Positions 9,618 through 18,647 of a stretch of DNA of 64,000 nt are shown in pieces. The first letter of the stretch is position 1. Each line of letters starts with the position of its first letter. The notes beneath the pieces were generated by a model that saw only the letters and a program-made list of their open reading frames with translations, ran no database searches and was not told the origin of the DNA. This DNA is from Saprospiraceae bacterium (GTDB taxonomy: Bacteria > Bacteroidota > Bacteroidia > Chitinophagales > Saprospiraceae): the NCBI GenBank assembly GCA_016711125.1, contig JADJTQ010000010.1, forward strand, positions 62,001 to 126,000, in the 5' to 3' direction. Made by a program: the position numbers and the translations under genes.

Positions 9618-10391
9618 CTACTTCCTCTTCTGACCAATTATGGTAATGCCATCCTTGAATGTGGCTGGCATAACTCGATTGAGTGAGCGATACAGTCTCT
9701 GATGGAAATCATGGTATCCAAAATAATTACGCAGATTAATTTTCACCACATCGAGACCACTCGCCGTAAATATCTTACTCAGTTCTGCACCTGTATACTC
9801 GCGGTAATGACCTCTGCGGTTGCCTTTGATTAGTTCATAAGGATTATAACCCAAAAGCATCCGGATTCTTTTGAACGTAGATACTGCGTTAGGGGTCTGG
9901 ACAACAAGATATCCACCGGGTTTCAAAAATTGTAGAATAAAATCCAGAACCAATTCCGATTTAGTAAACAAATGCTCGACAACTTCACACATGATAATAA
10001 TATCATGCTGAATGATCAAACTCTGATACATTTCCGTAAAATTTAAGTCGACTTCAAAGTGATCCTCAGTCTCTCTTAAAAAATTGAAGCGGTGATTTTC
10101 ACCCATCGAATTTACTCTGGACTTGAAAAGATTTCTCAATAAATAGGTTTGAAATGCAGGCCCAATATCGAGTATCTGTTGGGCTGGATGTCCCTCGTTA
10201 TCGATCAAATCCCGTATTTCTTTCATTAGATACTGGTATCGGTCATGATGAAAATTCAAATATTTCAATTCATGAGGTTGAATGTCCGACTCAGTTAGAT
10301 CTTTAAAAATCTGATCAAAAGATTTATTCATAATTCCAATTGGATTACAACCCGAATATCTAATTATTTCCCACTGGTTTGAATAAGACAC
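9618..10391 (-). CDS. Class I SAM-dependent methyltransferase
   Basis: Up to 257 aa; the better start is the ATG at 10331 (MNKSFDQIF), because the first 20 residues do not look like part of the fold and a GGA lies just upstream of that ATG. Motif I is ILDIGPAFQTYLL, and the post-motif region has IIMCEVVEHLFTKSEL and LQFLKPGGYLVVQTPN, typical of methyltransferases acting on glycans, lipids or small molecules. It directly follows the acyltransferase gene (the upstream ORF stop coincides with base 10391), so the two are probably cotranscribed and may modify the same surface sugar. The substrate is unknown. Confidence 0.8.
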   Translation of the reverse strand: MSYSNQWEIIRYSGCNPIGIMNKSFDQIFKDLTESDIQPHELKYLNFHHDRYQYLMKEIRDLIDNEGHPAQQILDIGPAFQTYLLRNLFKSRVNSMGENHRFNFLRETEDHFEVDLNFTEMYQSLIIQHDIIIMCEVVEHLFTKSELVLDFILQFLKPGGYLVVQTPNAVSTFKRIRMLLGYNPYELIKGNRRGHYREYTGAELSKIFTASGLDVVKINLRNYFGYHDFHQRLYRSLNRVMPATFKDGITIIGQKRK

Positions 10392-11489
10392 TACTTTATT
10401 TTTCGTTTCAATCGAAGAAAGTAGGATTCATAGTATGCAAACGATAATCCGGCTATCAGAAAAGTAATCAAACTTACCAATAGATAAAAACCAATGGAGA
10501 AAGAAAAAACAAACGAATTAAGCAGTGGTATCTGTAGCATTAGATAACGAACACCAAGTGACACAAAAGGATGAAAAATGTAGATACCATATGATATTCG
10601 ACCCAGATAGTCGATTTGTTTCGGTTCAAAACTAAAAATGCTATCATCCCTGGTACCATTAACCAACACAATCAGAAACAAAGATGCCCCTAACAAATTG
10701 TGGGGATCAAATCGAACCGGTAAAAAGACCAATACTATCAACAAACTCAGCGCGCTGATCACCTGTATCGATTTTTGAGCTAAAAAAATAAATAACCGAT
10801 GGTCCCGGCTATGAAAAAACATAGCCCCTAAAGTCACCCCGGCAAAGATAAAATGAAACCTGAGGGTGAGGATGACCAACTTCGTAAGCCAGGACGGCAA
10901 CTCGATCAAGCCATGATAAACCATTAGATATAAAACCAGATATAAAACCAGGGCAAAGAAAGATATCAAGAATCGTCTTTGAATCCACATCATCACAAAA
11001 ATAAGCCAGGGAAAAAGCAAATAAAATTGCTCCTCTACACCGATACTCCATAAGCTATACATAGGGCCAATGTTATTCCAATTGACGATGACATAGTTAG
11101 GCAGGAAAACTATATAGTACCAAATGACCTCCCGTACATCAAAATCAAAAAAAACCTTTCCGGTAATTTCCGGATAAACAAAACCCATCGTAAAAAAACC
11201 CAGGAATACTCCCAGGTAATAAAGTGGAAATATCCTAAGCACTCTTCTCCAATAGAATCTTCGGAGATCGAAGGATTGATGTTGTTTGATTTCATGAAAT
11301 GCCAGATAGGTCAATAAGAAACCGGAAATAACAAAAAAGAAATCGACAGCAAAAGGGCCTTTAGTAAGGATCGGGTAAGTGCGAAATAGTGTGGCATCCA
11401 CCTGACGTAAACCATCATTGCAATGAAAAATCAAAACCAGCATGGCGGCAAAGAACCTCAAGGCATTGACACCCTTTTAAGTACTTCAT
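10391..11489 (-). CDS. Acyltransferase family 3 membrane protein, N-terminal frameshift
   Basis: About 365 aa multi-pass membrane O-acyltransferase (OafA/NolX type). The signature RFFAAMLVLIFHCND contains the catalytic His; FAVDFFFVISGFLLTYLAF and WSIGVEEQFYLLFPW are equally typical. The long in-frame ORF starts only at a TTG (11461), just inside the first helix. Joining it to the ATG at 11489 needs one base less in the CCC run at 11472-11474 and restores MKYLKGVNALRFFAAM, the normal family N-terminus. It likely acetylates or acylates a cell-surface polysaccharide, in an operon with the methyltransferase downstream. Confidence 0.85.
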
Positions 11490-11518
11490 TAACTCAACAG
11501 TCTAGTATGTGAGGGTAC

Positions 11519-12799
11519 CTAGACAGGTCTCTTATAGCCACCGCGATAAGGCCGGGCCAGTTGAGCCGAGGCTGTTTTATTGCCAATAATCTGATGTTTT
11601 TTCAAATCCCAGTTGATTTCTGATTTAGTATTATAGGCGATTGTTGCTAATTGCACCATCGCAGTAGACCGAAAAGCATCTTCAATGGGGCAGCCAATCA
11701 ATTTCGGATCATTCGCCTTCACTGCACGGAGAAATTCACCCATATGCCGTGCGCCGATATCTGGGGTCGTAATATCAAATTCCTCCATTTCGGCATCTTT
11801 GGCATTTGACATAACAATCATCTTATTATCTGAACCAAAAACTGTGGCTTTATCACCATAGAAAAAAATGCCGTTATTAAATTTCTTATTGAGTTCACCG
11901 GTACCCCAAAGCCGGTGCTGCCATTTTAGGGTATGCTTATCAAAATACATATGAGCATCCAATGTATCTGGAGTAGTAATTTTGCCTTTTAATTTGAAAA
12001 GACCACCATGCGACCGGAAAGTATGTGGCATGTCTAGATCGAGAATGACCCGGATGATGTCAATATGATGGATGCCCCAATCAACCATATGACCATTACC
12101 ATACTCTTTTTCCAATCGCCAGCTTTTATGCCCGATACTCGGCTGGTAATCTAATTTGGGAGCTGGTCCACACCAGGTTTCCCAATCAAGCGAAGCGGGA
12201 GGTGCCTGGATAGTAGTATCCTCTATCACCGGATTATAATGGATTTGTGCCTGGATTTGCTTGATATCGCCTGCTTTGCCGCTTGCTATAAAGTCTTTGA
12301 CTCTTTTGAAGGCTTCACTTTGTCTCCTTTGAAATCCAATCTGTACAATATTCCCGGCCTTCTTAGCAGCACGAATCATAGCCAGTCCTTCTGCTACATC
12401 ATAACTTAGAGGTTTTTCACAATAGATTGCCAGGCCTTTTTCGCAGGCCGCAATAAAGTGTAATGCATGCCAATGCGGCATCGTGCCAATAATTACAGCC
12501 TGAAGGTCTTTTTGTTCCAATAGCTCCTGATAGTCTTTAAAAGCCTTCGGCCTGCTACCCTGGATCTTTTCAAGTTTGTCAATACTTTCAGACAAATGTT
12601 CAGAGTCGATATCGCAAACACCAATGACCTCCACCCCTCCAACCGTCAGGGCAGCTTCGGTATCCACCATACCATACCACCCTGCACCTATAAGCCCCAC
12701 CTTCAATTTTGTCTCCGCAGAAATGTAAGGAATAGAAAATGGAGTAAAGGCTATCGCAGAGCCCATAGATGCTTTTTCGAGAAATGATCTTCTGTTCAT
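11519..12799 (-). CDS. Gfo/Idh/MocA family oxidoreductase with Tat-type signal
   Basis: 426 aa NAD(P)-dependent oxidoreductase. The N-terminus MNRRSFLEKASMGSAIAF is a twin-arginine-type signal, so the protein is probably periplasmic. The Rossmann motif is GLIGAGWYG (35-43), and the catalytic lysine motif C-EKP is at 127-130 (YCEKPLSYDVAEGL). The C-terminal beta-sheet domain begins around IQAQIHYNPV. Family members oxidise sugars or inositols or take part in 1,5-anhydro- or keto-sugar metabolism. The next minus-strand gene upstream encodes an enolase-superfamily dehydratase, also with a Tat-like leader, suggesting a joint role in exported sugar-acid breakdown. The exact substrate is not determinable here. 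Confidence 0.85.
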   Translation of the reverse strand: MNRRSFLEKASMGSAIAFTPFSIPYISAETKLKVGLIGAGWYGMVDTEAALTVGGVEVIGVCDIDSEHLSESIDKLEKIQGSRPKAFKDYQELLEQKDLQAVIIGTMPHWHALHFIAACEKGLAIYCEKPLSYDVAEGLAMIRAAKKAGNIVQIGFQRRQSEAFKRVKDFIASGKAGDIKQIQAQIHYNPVIEDTTIQAPPASLDWETWCGPAPKLDYQPSIGHKSWRLEKEYGNGHMVDWGIHHIDIIRVILDLDMPHTFRSHGGLFKLKGKITTPDTLDAHMYFDKHTLKWQHRLWGTGELNKKFNNGIFFYGDKATVFGSDNKMIVMSNAKDAEMEEFDITTPDIGARHMGEFLRAVKANDPKLIGCPIEDAFRSTAMVQLATIAYNTKSEINWDLKKHQIIGNKTASAQLARPYRGGYKRPV

Positions 12800-13028
12800 G
12801 ATTTCGAATTAAAAATGATTACCTGAAATTAATTAAAAATCTGAATAAGGCAGTTTTACAGTCGATTTCCCATACCTGCACTGAACTACTGCCCGGTAAT
12901 TTGCGACGCCAAAGGAATGGCCAAGAAAGCCAATACCATGGATAATGGATCACAATAGGAATTGTAAGATGGCATTTACGACATCGCCGGAATTGGTAAC
13001 CTAAGACAACATCCGGGAAACGGACAGA

Positions 13029-14297
13029 TCAACCCCACCACTCCTCATCCTCACATAGATATTTATTCTTAATTAAAGCTTCATTAAGCTCAATTCCAAA
13101 TCCTGGCCGGTCACTCAGCTGAATATAGCCGTCCTTCACGAGAGGTTTGTCGTAGCCCAAGACGTCCGGATCACCATTGATACCGTTGCCCGCCTGATTG
13201 ATTGGATTACTGATAAAGGCCTCATGACCAAGAAATTCACGGACCGAGGCAGCCAGGTTGGCCGAGGCAACAGTGGCGATTGGCCCGGCGACATTATGAG
13301 TTGCAACAGGTATAAAATAGATCTCAGCCAGGTCGGCTATTTTTTTTGCTTCCAATAAACCTCCGGCCATGGATACATCTATTTCAATCATATTCACACC
13401 TTGATTGACAATAAAAGGTCTAAAATCGTCACGGCCATAAAGATTTTCACCACAAAGGATGGGCACCGGAGATTTTTCTATCAGTTTTACCCACTGCTCA
13501 TTATAAGCAATCGGCAAGGGATCCTCCATCCACCAAGGCCGGATTGGCGCCACTGCCTGAGCTAGTCGCAGCGCACTGTCAAAATCAAACTCCCAATGAC
13601 AATGTACTGCAATATCAAATTCCCATCCCATGGCTTCACGCAGATTAGCGTAACCTCTGGCATTTCGATCCACTTCCACATTGGAAATACGCCGGTTATC
13701 CAGCTCATTCCAACGCTGATCTCTCAAGATGTTAACTTTAGCCGCTGTCCAACCTGAACCATGCATCCTTCCAGCAAATTCCTTACAGGAGTCCATATCC
13801 AGCATGTCTTTAGGCCCAGAAGAAACATAAGCCCTCACTTCGCTAACATGCGAACCACCTCCAAGAATCTTATGCACCGGTTGCCCGGTAATTTTCCCAA
13901 TGATATCCCAAAGTGCAAACTCAACACCGGTAATGGCATGCATGGCCACCCCATGATTACCTCCATAATAAGAAGTTCGCGTCCCCATTTTGAAGATCAA
14001 CCTTTCCAGATCAAAAGGGTCCTGCCCTAAAAGGATCGGTTTGCAGACATTCAAGACTACATCTTTGGCTCCAAATCCATTCTCATCATGATGACACTCG
14101 CCGATCCCTACTATACCAGCATCTGTTTCGATTTTAACGAGAGGGCTAACCCGAAAACCAATTTTAGTACGAATACACTTGACATCGGTAATCTTTACCC
14201 TGGCCATTTCAGAAGCGGCCAGCGCTTCAAAATAAGGGAAACAAGAAGCCACCGGTAAAGCGAAAGCCATATTTCTAATAAAGTCTCGTCTATCCAT
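13029..14297 (-). CDS. Mandelate racemase/galactonate dehydratase-like enolase-superfamily enzyme, Tat-type signal
   Basis: 422 aa. A Tat-like leader (MDRRDFIRNMAFALPVAS) precedes an enolase-superfamily N-terminal lid (from MARVKITDVKCIRTK) and a TIM barrel. Metal ligands fit Glu258 in WWMEDPLP and Glu284 in CGENLYGR; the general base is His334 in ATHNVAGP. Where many relatives have Asp-x-His, this protein has His232-Cys-His234 (AVHCHWEF), so the first ligand position is unusual. It resembles sugar-acid dehydratases of the galactonate dehydratase group. The neighbouring oxidoreductase is 229 bp downstream on the same strand. The substrate is unknown, and epimerase rather than dehydratase activity cannot be excluded. 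Confidence 0.85.
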   Translation of the reverse strand: MDRRDFIRNMAFALPVASCFPYFEALAASEMARVKITDVKCIRTKIGFRVSPLVKIETDAGIVGIGECHHDENGFGAKDVVLNVCKPILLGQDPFDLERLIFKMGTRTSYYGGNHGVAMHAITGVEFALWDIIGKITGQPVHKILGGGSHVSEVRAYVSSGPKDMLDMDSCKEFAGRMHGSGWTAAKVNILRDQRWNELDNRRISNVEVDRNARGYANLREAMGWEFDIAVHCHWEFDFDSALRLAQAVAPIRPWWMEDPLPIAYNEQWVKLIEKSPVPILCGENLYGRDDFRPFIVNQGVNMIEIDVSMAGGLLEAKKIADLAEIYFIPVATHNVAGPIATVASANLAASVREFLGHEAFISNPINQAGNGINGDPDVLGYDKPLVKDGYIQLSDRPGFGIELNEALIKNKYLCEDEEWWG

Positions 14298-14377
14298 TGC
14301 TATTAAGATTAAAAATGCTCAGCAGAGAGTATAATACGGAATAATTGGCATTTCCTTCCTATCACTAAGTAAAGCGT

Positions 14378-14866
14378 GTGTATGACATATTTCCCTAATA
14401 TGTGAAAATCATGAAAAAAAGTTGATCTTATTTGTTTGTTCTTTTGGCTTGCCCCTAAAAGAACCAAAAAGTCAAGGCTTTCGGCATTTCTTAACGGCGA
14501 AATAACCGGAAAATCCTAAACAAAATGAAACTCGCTTTGGTCTTCCTACCTTGCCGCTTTGTTCAAGATTACTTGGTTTTTCTGCTTGTTTTAATCGTTC
14601 CGATCAGCTCAAACACCATTTTGTTTTTAACGGATTTTTCGTCTATTTCGCCTAAAATGCCGAAGGCCGGTCCCTAGACCTTCCAGGAAGGTCTTCACTA
14701 TGTCGCTGCTCTCATCGTTCTTATTTCTTTATGCCTATGCTTGTCAGCTTTTGCCATTTTATCTCACAATTTGTTGTTTAAGGTCCGTCGATTGTATCTC
14801 AACAGGCTTGTTCGAATTATTTCCCTTCGGATCTATGAACCTTGACTAAGTAAAATCAATCAGGGG
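14378..14866 (+). repeat. Dispersed repeat, copy B
   Basis: It matches the reverse complement of 3800-4488. It lacks the 203-bp insertion of copy A and so shows the empty site CCCTAGACC near 14670. It starts in TATGACATATTTCCCTAATATGTG and ends beyond CTTGTTCGAATTATTTCCC. The two copies lie about 10 kb apart in opposite orientation. Confidence 0.85.
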
Positions 14867-15048
14867 ATCGTCCAACGCTGCTCCAGTGCGTTGCTTGGGG
14901 GAGATTTGTCATGCACACAAGTAAAGCGGCCTTTAAAAGAAAAAATTACCCGCCCTTAGTGCCTATGATCCTATATAACAAGCATAAACCTGCTGGCCTT
15001 GCCACGATGCTTGACCAGAGAAAATCACGTTAGCTTTTGATTTTTACG

Positions 15049-15082
15049 GCCCAGGGCAGGTGGTGGCTACTTATCCCTGGGC
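15049..15082 (+). promoter_or_regulatory. Perfect 8-bp hairpin just upstream of mnmE
   Basis: GCCCAGGG (15049-15056) pairs exactly with CCCTGGGC (15075-15082) across an 18-nt loop, ending 27 bp before the mnmE ATG. It could be a terminator for upstream transcription or a 5'-leader structure. No T tract follows, which argues a little against a terminator. Confidence 0.4.
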
Positions 15083-15109
15083 ACTAAGCTTTCTTCGTAC
15101 ATTTACCCA

Positions 15110-16494
15110 ATGAATACCGCACACAATTCAACCATCGTTGCTTTGGCTACCCCGCCCGGAGTTGGAGCTTTGGGAGTCATTCGTCTTTCCGGACCTAAAA
15201 GTATAACGATTACGGATGATCTATTTATTGGTGCCAATCTGGAGAAAGCAAAAAGTCATACCATCCATTTTGGAAACGTGGTTGACAAGGATGGCAAAAC
15301 TGTTGATGAAGTATTGGTTTTCTTATTTAAGGCACCCCATTCTTACACAGGAGAAGACGTAGTTGAGATTAGCTGTCATGGTTCGCAGTATATTCTGCAA
15401 AAAGTGATCGAACTATGTTTGGATAAAGGAGCCAACATGGCCCAACCCGGCGAATTTACGCTAAGGGCTTTTTTAAATGGCAAAATGGATTTGTCACAAG
15501 CCGAAGCCGTCAGTGATCTGATCGTTTCGCAAAGTGCCGCCGCACATAAGATGGCCATTGATCAGATGCGGGGTGGTTATTCCAATAAAATACAGGAATT
15601 AAGAAAACAATTGATTCATTTTGCCGGCATGCTCGAGTTGGAGCTGGATTTTGCTGAAGAGGATGTCGAATTTGCGGATCGCACCGAATTAATTAAACTG
15701 GTAAAAAGTACACGAAAGACAGTCCATCAATTAATCGAATCTTTTAAACTGGGCAATGCCATTAAAACGGTGTCATAACAGTAATTGCCGGCAGTCCCAA
15801 TGCTGGAAAATCAACTTTATTAAATCGATTATTAAAAGAAGAGCGAGCCATCGTCAGTGAAATTGCGGGTACTACCCGAGACACCGTTGAAGAAATACTC
15901 AATATCAAAGGCATTAATTTTCGCCTGATTGATACGGCCGGCATCCGGGAGGCCCAGGATCAGATCGAAGAAATCGGAGTAAAAAAGACCATGGAAAAAA
16001 TTGGCCAGGCCTCCCTCCTGCTCTATGTATTTGATGTGGCTCAAACCAGCGCCCACGAGGTCACCCAGGATTTGCAAAAACTGGAAAATAAAAACTTACA
16101 ATTGGTAGTCATTGCCAATAAAATGGATTTAAATCCCTATGCTAAAGCGGAAGAATATGTTTCACCGTATTTACGCCACGATCAATTTATCCCGGTGAGC
16201 GCCAAAAACGATATGAATGTTGAATATTTGAAAGATTATTTATACGATCTCCTTGCCGGTTCGAAATTAAATAGCGAATCGGTCATTGTCACCAATACCC
16301 GCCATATCGATGCCTTGCAAAAAACGGATGCTGCATTAGAAAAAGTACTCACCGGCTTTGAGCAACAAATCACCAGCGATTTTATTGCCATGGATATGCG
16401 CCAGGCCATTTATCACCTGGGTGAGATCACCGGAGAAATATCTACCGATGATTTGTTGGAGCATATTTTTAGGAATTTTTGTATTGGTAAATGA
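15110..16494 (+). CDS. mnmE: tRNA uridine-5-carboxymethylaminomethyl modification GTPase MnmE, one frameshift
   Basis: About 461 aa when joined. MnmE, with MnmG, installs the xm5U modification at tRNA wobble position 34. The N-terminal formyl-THF-binding domain is intact (TIVALATPPGVGALGVIRLSG; YTGEDVVEISCHGS; QPGEFTLRAFLNGKMDLSQAEAV). The GTPase domain has G1 AGSPNAGKST, G2 GTTRDT and G3 DTAG (LIDTAGIRE), then NKMD as G4. The C-terminus ends in the invariant FCIGK motif. The frame breaks at GG 15769-15770; one more G restores NAIKTGVITVIAGSPN. Both halves are fully conserved, so an assembly indel is likelier than a pseudogene. Confidence 0.95.
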
Positions 16495-16575
16495 GCCAGC
16501 AAATCTTCGATTTGCGTAGGCGAACCACGGTGCTGACCGTAGCGTCAGTATTAGCCTGACCGCAGCGTCAGGATT
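16492..16575 (+). repeat. Palindromic interspersed repeat, copy 1
   Basis: It begins at the last base of the mnmE coding end with GAGCCAGCAAATCTTCGATTTGCG, in which GCAAATC pairs with GATTTGC, and continues with a second palindrome TGACCGCAGCGTCA. The same compound structure occurs at 16666 and 18648. Confidence 0.75.
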
Positions 16576-16665
16576 GTTTTAAATTATGACTCAAACTATT
16601 TTGGTAGTCAAATAATCTGGATAGTGTGACTCAATTTGGCCCCTTAGAATGGATAACTTAATTAA

Positions 16666-16725
16666 TGAGCCAGCAAATCTTCGATTTGCGTGGGCGAACC
16701 ACGGTCCTGACCGCAGCGTCAGGAT
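16666..16725 (+). repeat. Palindromic interspersed repeat, copy 2
   Basis: GAGCCAGCAAATCTTCGATTTGCGTGGGCGAACCACGG followed by TCCTGACCGCAGCGTCAGGA. It is nearly identical to copy 1 over about 45 bp, with two hairpins in tandem, as in REP/ERIC-type elements. Confidence 0.75.
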
Positions 16726-16895
16726 ATCCTGACCAACGAACCTGGTCCTGACCGACGAAGGACTTGTGATGACTGGAGCCAAAGGCGAAACGTCAGCAGC
16801 GTTTAGGAGGAGCGTCAGGATTGCTATCTATTGTGATTCAAAACTACTTTGGATAATCAACTCTATCAAGTGCCTGGATAGTACGAGCGATAGCG

Positions 16896-16930
16896 AAGTA
16901 ATGTCGCATGAATCTCATGCGCATTGTTAC
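16896..16930 (-). other. attC-like recombination site, short, after HigBA module 1
   Basis: Read on the minus strand it starts GTAACAATGCGCATGA and folds back on TCATGCGACATTAC, a hairpin with bulged bases. The start, GGTAACAATGC, is the same as at the site after module 2 and lies 18-19 bp beyond the antitoxin stop in both cases. The right-hand end (ATTAC) is not a perfect GTTAC, and the site is short for an attC. Confidence 0.4.
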
Positions 16931-16948
16931 CGATATACCATTCTTTTT

Positions 16949-17254
16949 CTATGCTATCTGTGATTCTCGTTTCTCCACTCTGAAGTTTACCGTTGCTTTC
17001 AGAGCATTAAATACTTTCATTATTGTGCCAATGGTTACGTTCGAGGTATTATTCTCCAATTTTGAGATTTGAGCCCTTTGTACGCCTACCAGTTTCCCGA
17101 GTTGTTCCTGGGTCAAATTTTGCTCTTTACGTAGAGTTTTGATTTGGTCTGAAAGAAGTTCAACTTTGAGCTCATATTCGTATTCATCCCGTTTTGGCGT
17201 TCCTACTTTTCCAAGTGTTTTGTCCTTCAGTTCTTCTAAACTTATTGTCTTCAT
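16949..17254 (-). CDS. HigA-type antitoxin, XRE-family HTH (module 1)
   Basis: 101 aa DNA-binding antitoxin. The helix-turn-helix occupies about residues 35-90: LRKEQNLTQEQLGKLVGVQR, then AQISKLENNTSNVTIGTIMK. The N-terminal part (SLEELKDKTLGKVGTPKRDE) is the segment that usually contacts the toxin. Its start overlaps the 3' end of the toxin ORF by about 70 bp, the usual higBA order of toxin first. It likely represses its own operon and neutralises the upstream RNase-like toxin. It ends 18 bp before a site resembling an attC. Confidence 0.85.
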   Translation of the reverse strand: MKTISLEELKDKTLGKVGTPKRDEYEYELKVELLSDQIKTLRKEQNLTQEQLGKLVGVQRAQISKLENNTSNVTIGTIMKVFNALKATVNFRVEKRESQIA

Positions 17255-17607
17255 TTGTTCTTGTTTTTAGTCTAAAATATCTCTTTTTGATCTGCTCTGC
17301 CCTCTTGATTTCTTTGAGTGGTGTTTTGTCGCTCTTTTTGTTAAATCCATGAGTTCCGATTACCAAGGTTTGGCGTTCCGCAGAATCCCAGAAGGCAAAA
17401 ACTCGATAAAACTTTTGATGATCACTTTGCCTGAATTCATAGATGCCGTCTGAGCTTTTTAGTTTCTCGAACCAACTTCCCTTGTTTCCTGCTTGAGTTT
17501 TGTCAAAAGCCAAAAGGAATTTCTTCTGTATTTTCTCATCCTGCTCCAATATAGTCTTCTGCTTCTTTGAGCAATCGGACCTTTATGGGCTTCTTTAATT
17601 TTGGCAT
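17184..17607 (-). CDS. HigB/RelE-type toxin (Gp49-like, DUF891), probable N-terminal frameshift (module 1)
   Basis: RelE-superfamily toxin. The clear core, from 17549, has YEFRQSDHQKFYRVFAFWDS and LVIGTHGFNKKSDKTPLKEI, the phage-derived Gp49-like pattern. The continuous ORF begins only at TTG 17549. In the other frame an ATG at 17607 gives MPKLKKPIKVRLLKEAEDYI, which matches the normal family N-terminus and joins to LEQDEKIQKKF at about 17548. The C-terminus runs unusually far into the antitoxin gene. Known relatives are ribosome-dependent mRNA interferases. It forms a module with the HTH antitoxin immediately downstream. Confidence 0.8.
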
Positions 17608-17706
17608 GCCTAAAGATACGCATGTTTCCCTATATGGAACACGAAAAATTTTCAATTTGATTGTCAGCTCTTGATTTCGAAGAACTATTCTATTCTTTGG
17701 TTATCA

Positions 17707-17770
17707 GTAACGTCTAAGCATAGCCGACCGGCCATCCCTTTAGGTGAGCGGGCGACCTTTGCATTGTTAC
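17707..17770 (-). other. attC-like recombination site between the two TA modules
   Basis: On the minus strand the 64-bp segment begins GTAACAATGC and ends GCTTAGACGTTAC, so the outer GTAAC/GTTAC boxes are complementary. In between lies an imperfect inverted repeat around TAAAGG. Length, 7-bp-class outer boxes, imperfect stem and position (18 bp after the antitoxin stop of module 2 and about 100 bp before the toxin of module 1) all fit an integron attC. The sequence directly after GTTAC, TGATAACC, resembles CGATAATCC after the GTTAC at 18599. Confidence 0.5.
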
Positions 17771-17787
17771 CTTTAGTCAGTCCTTCG

Positions 17788-18189
17788 CTATACCGTTTGT
17801 CTGACATTCTTTGGTTTTGCATTTTTGAGTTCGTACGGTTTACTAAAAGCTGTTGGCTTTAATTTGAACCTGTCCGACAATTTGTTGACCATTGTTTTAC
17901 TGATATTTCTTCGATAGTTTAGAATATCAGTTATTAGTTGTCGCGAAACCTTGAGCTCTTTTGCCAATTGTGATTTGGTGACGCTGTTCTCTTGAAGTAA
18001 ATAAGAAATTATCTCGACTGGATTCATTCCTTCTGGAGTTTCAATCGTTCTTTTTTCGTATTCATCAATTAAAATTTCGAGGAGTTCAATCTCTTCAAGG
18101 TTTGACTCATAATTATCGTACGTCAATTTCTCATGTAATTCGCAGTATTCATCGTACTGTTCGTCTGACTTTATTTTTGTGTATTTCAT
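17788..18189 (-). CDS. HigA-type antitoxin with HTH (module 2)
   Basis: 133 aa. The N-terminal half is helical and acidic (YDEYCELHEKLTYDNYES, EEIELLEILIDEYEKR), the usual layout of HigA partners of PF09907 toxins. The C-terminal HTH is SYLLQENSVTKSQLAKELKV, SRQLITDILNYRRNISKT. It overlaps the toxin stop by 4 bp (ATGA), indicating translational coupling. It should bind the toxin and the operon promoter. An attC-like site begins 18 bp after its stop. Confidence 0.88.
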   Translation of the reverse strand: MKYTKIKSDEQYDEYCELHEKLTYDNYESNLEEIELLEILIDEYEKRTIETPEGMNPVEIISYLLQENSVTKSQLAKELKVSRQLITDILNYRRNISKTMVNKLSDRFKLKPTAFSKPYELKNAKPKNVRQTV

Positions 18190-18530
18190 TTTCCTTTTTT
18201 TTTGAACATTTCTACCGCGCAGACATCAATTAAGTCGTATTGTTTGTGAGTACCTACGAATTTAACATACAGTATTGTTTGGTTGGCCGCAAAATAATAG
18301 CCTACAATCAATCTATATTTATTTTGTCCAATATTGAACACTATTCTGGAGGTTCCTTGTTTCGAACAAGTAACGAAATCAGAATTATTGAATGACTCGA
18401 TTATGTCTTGAGGAGTTTTCCAATTAACGTCTTTTGCCACTTCGTAGAATCTCTCGAATGCCTTTAGCATCTTCTTGTCTGATTCACAATGCTTTATGAC
18501 ATACTTCCATTTTATGATTCTAAGCTCCAC
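18186..18530 (-). CDS. HigB-family mRNA interferase toxin (PF09907 type, module 2)
   Basis: 114 aa. It shows the family pattern RIVFNIGQNKYRLIVGYYFA followed by ILYVKFVGTHKQYDLIDVC; the THxxYD motif is diagnostic. Relatives cleave translated mRNA on the ribosome. It is the first gene of the pair, followed by the antitoxin with a 4-bp overlap. About 65 bp upstream on the minus strand lies GTTACCGATAATCC, a possible cassette boundary. Confidence 0.9.
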   Translation of the reverse strand: MELRIIKWKYVIKHCESDKKMLKAFERFYEVAKDVNWKTPQDIIESFNNSDFVTCSKQGTSRIVFNIGQNKYRLIVGYYFAANQTILYVKFVGTHKQYDLIDVCAVEMFKKKGK

Positions 18531-18594
18531 AATTCAAATATAGTGAATTATTTGATTGTACGCAATATGCTTACCTTGATAAGTCGGATTATCG

Positions 18595-18599
18595 GTAAC
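18595..18599 (-). other. GTTAC core-like box upstream of module 2
   Basis: Minus strand reads AAGTTACCGATAATCC. The same GTTAC(C/T)GATAA(T/C)C string lies upstream of module 1 (17711 downward). It may be the recombined left boundary of a gene cassette. Taken alone the box is short. Confidence 0.35.
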
Positions 18600-18647
18600 T
18601 TCTGGATAAGTCTAGTTGTATTTGGACCAATAAAACATTTAATTCAA

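Noticed and set aside
14525..14680. 50-codon frame MKLALVFLP in the dispersed repeat
   Set aside because: Present in both copies, but most differences change amino acids, so selection on a protein is unlikely.
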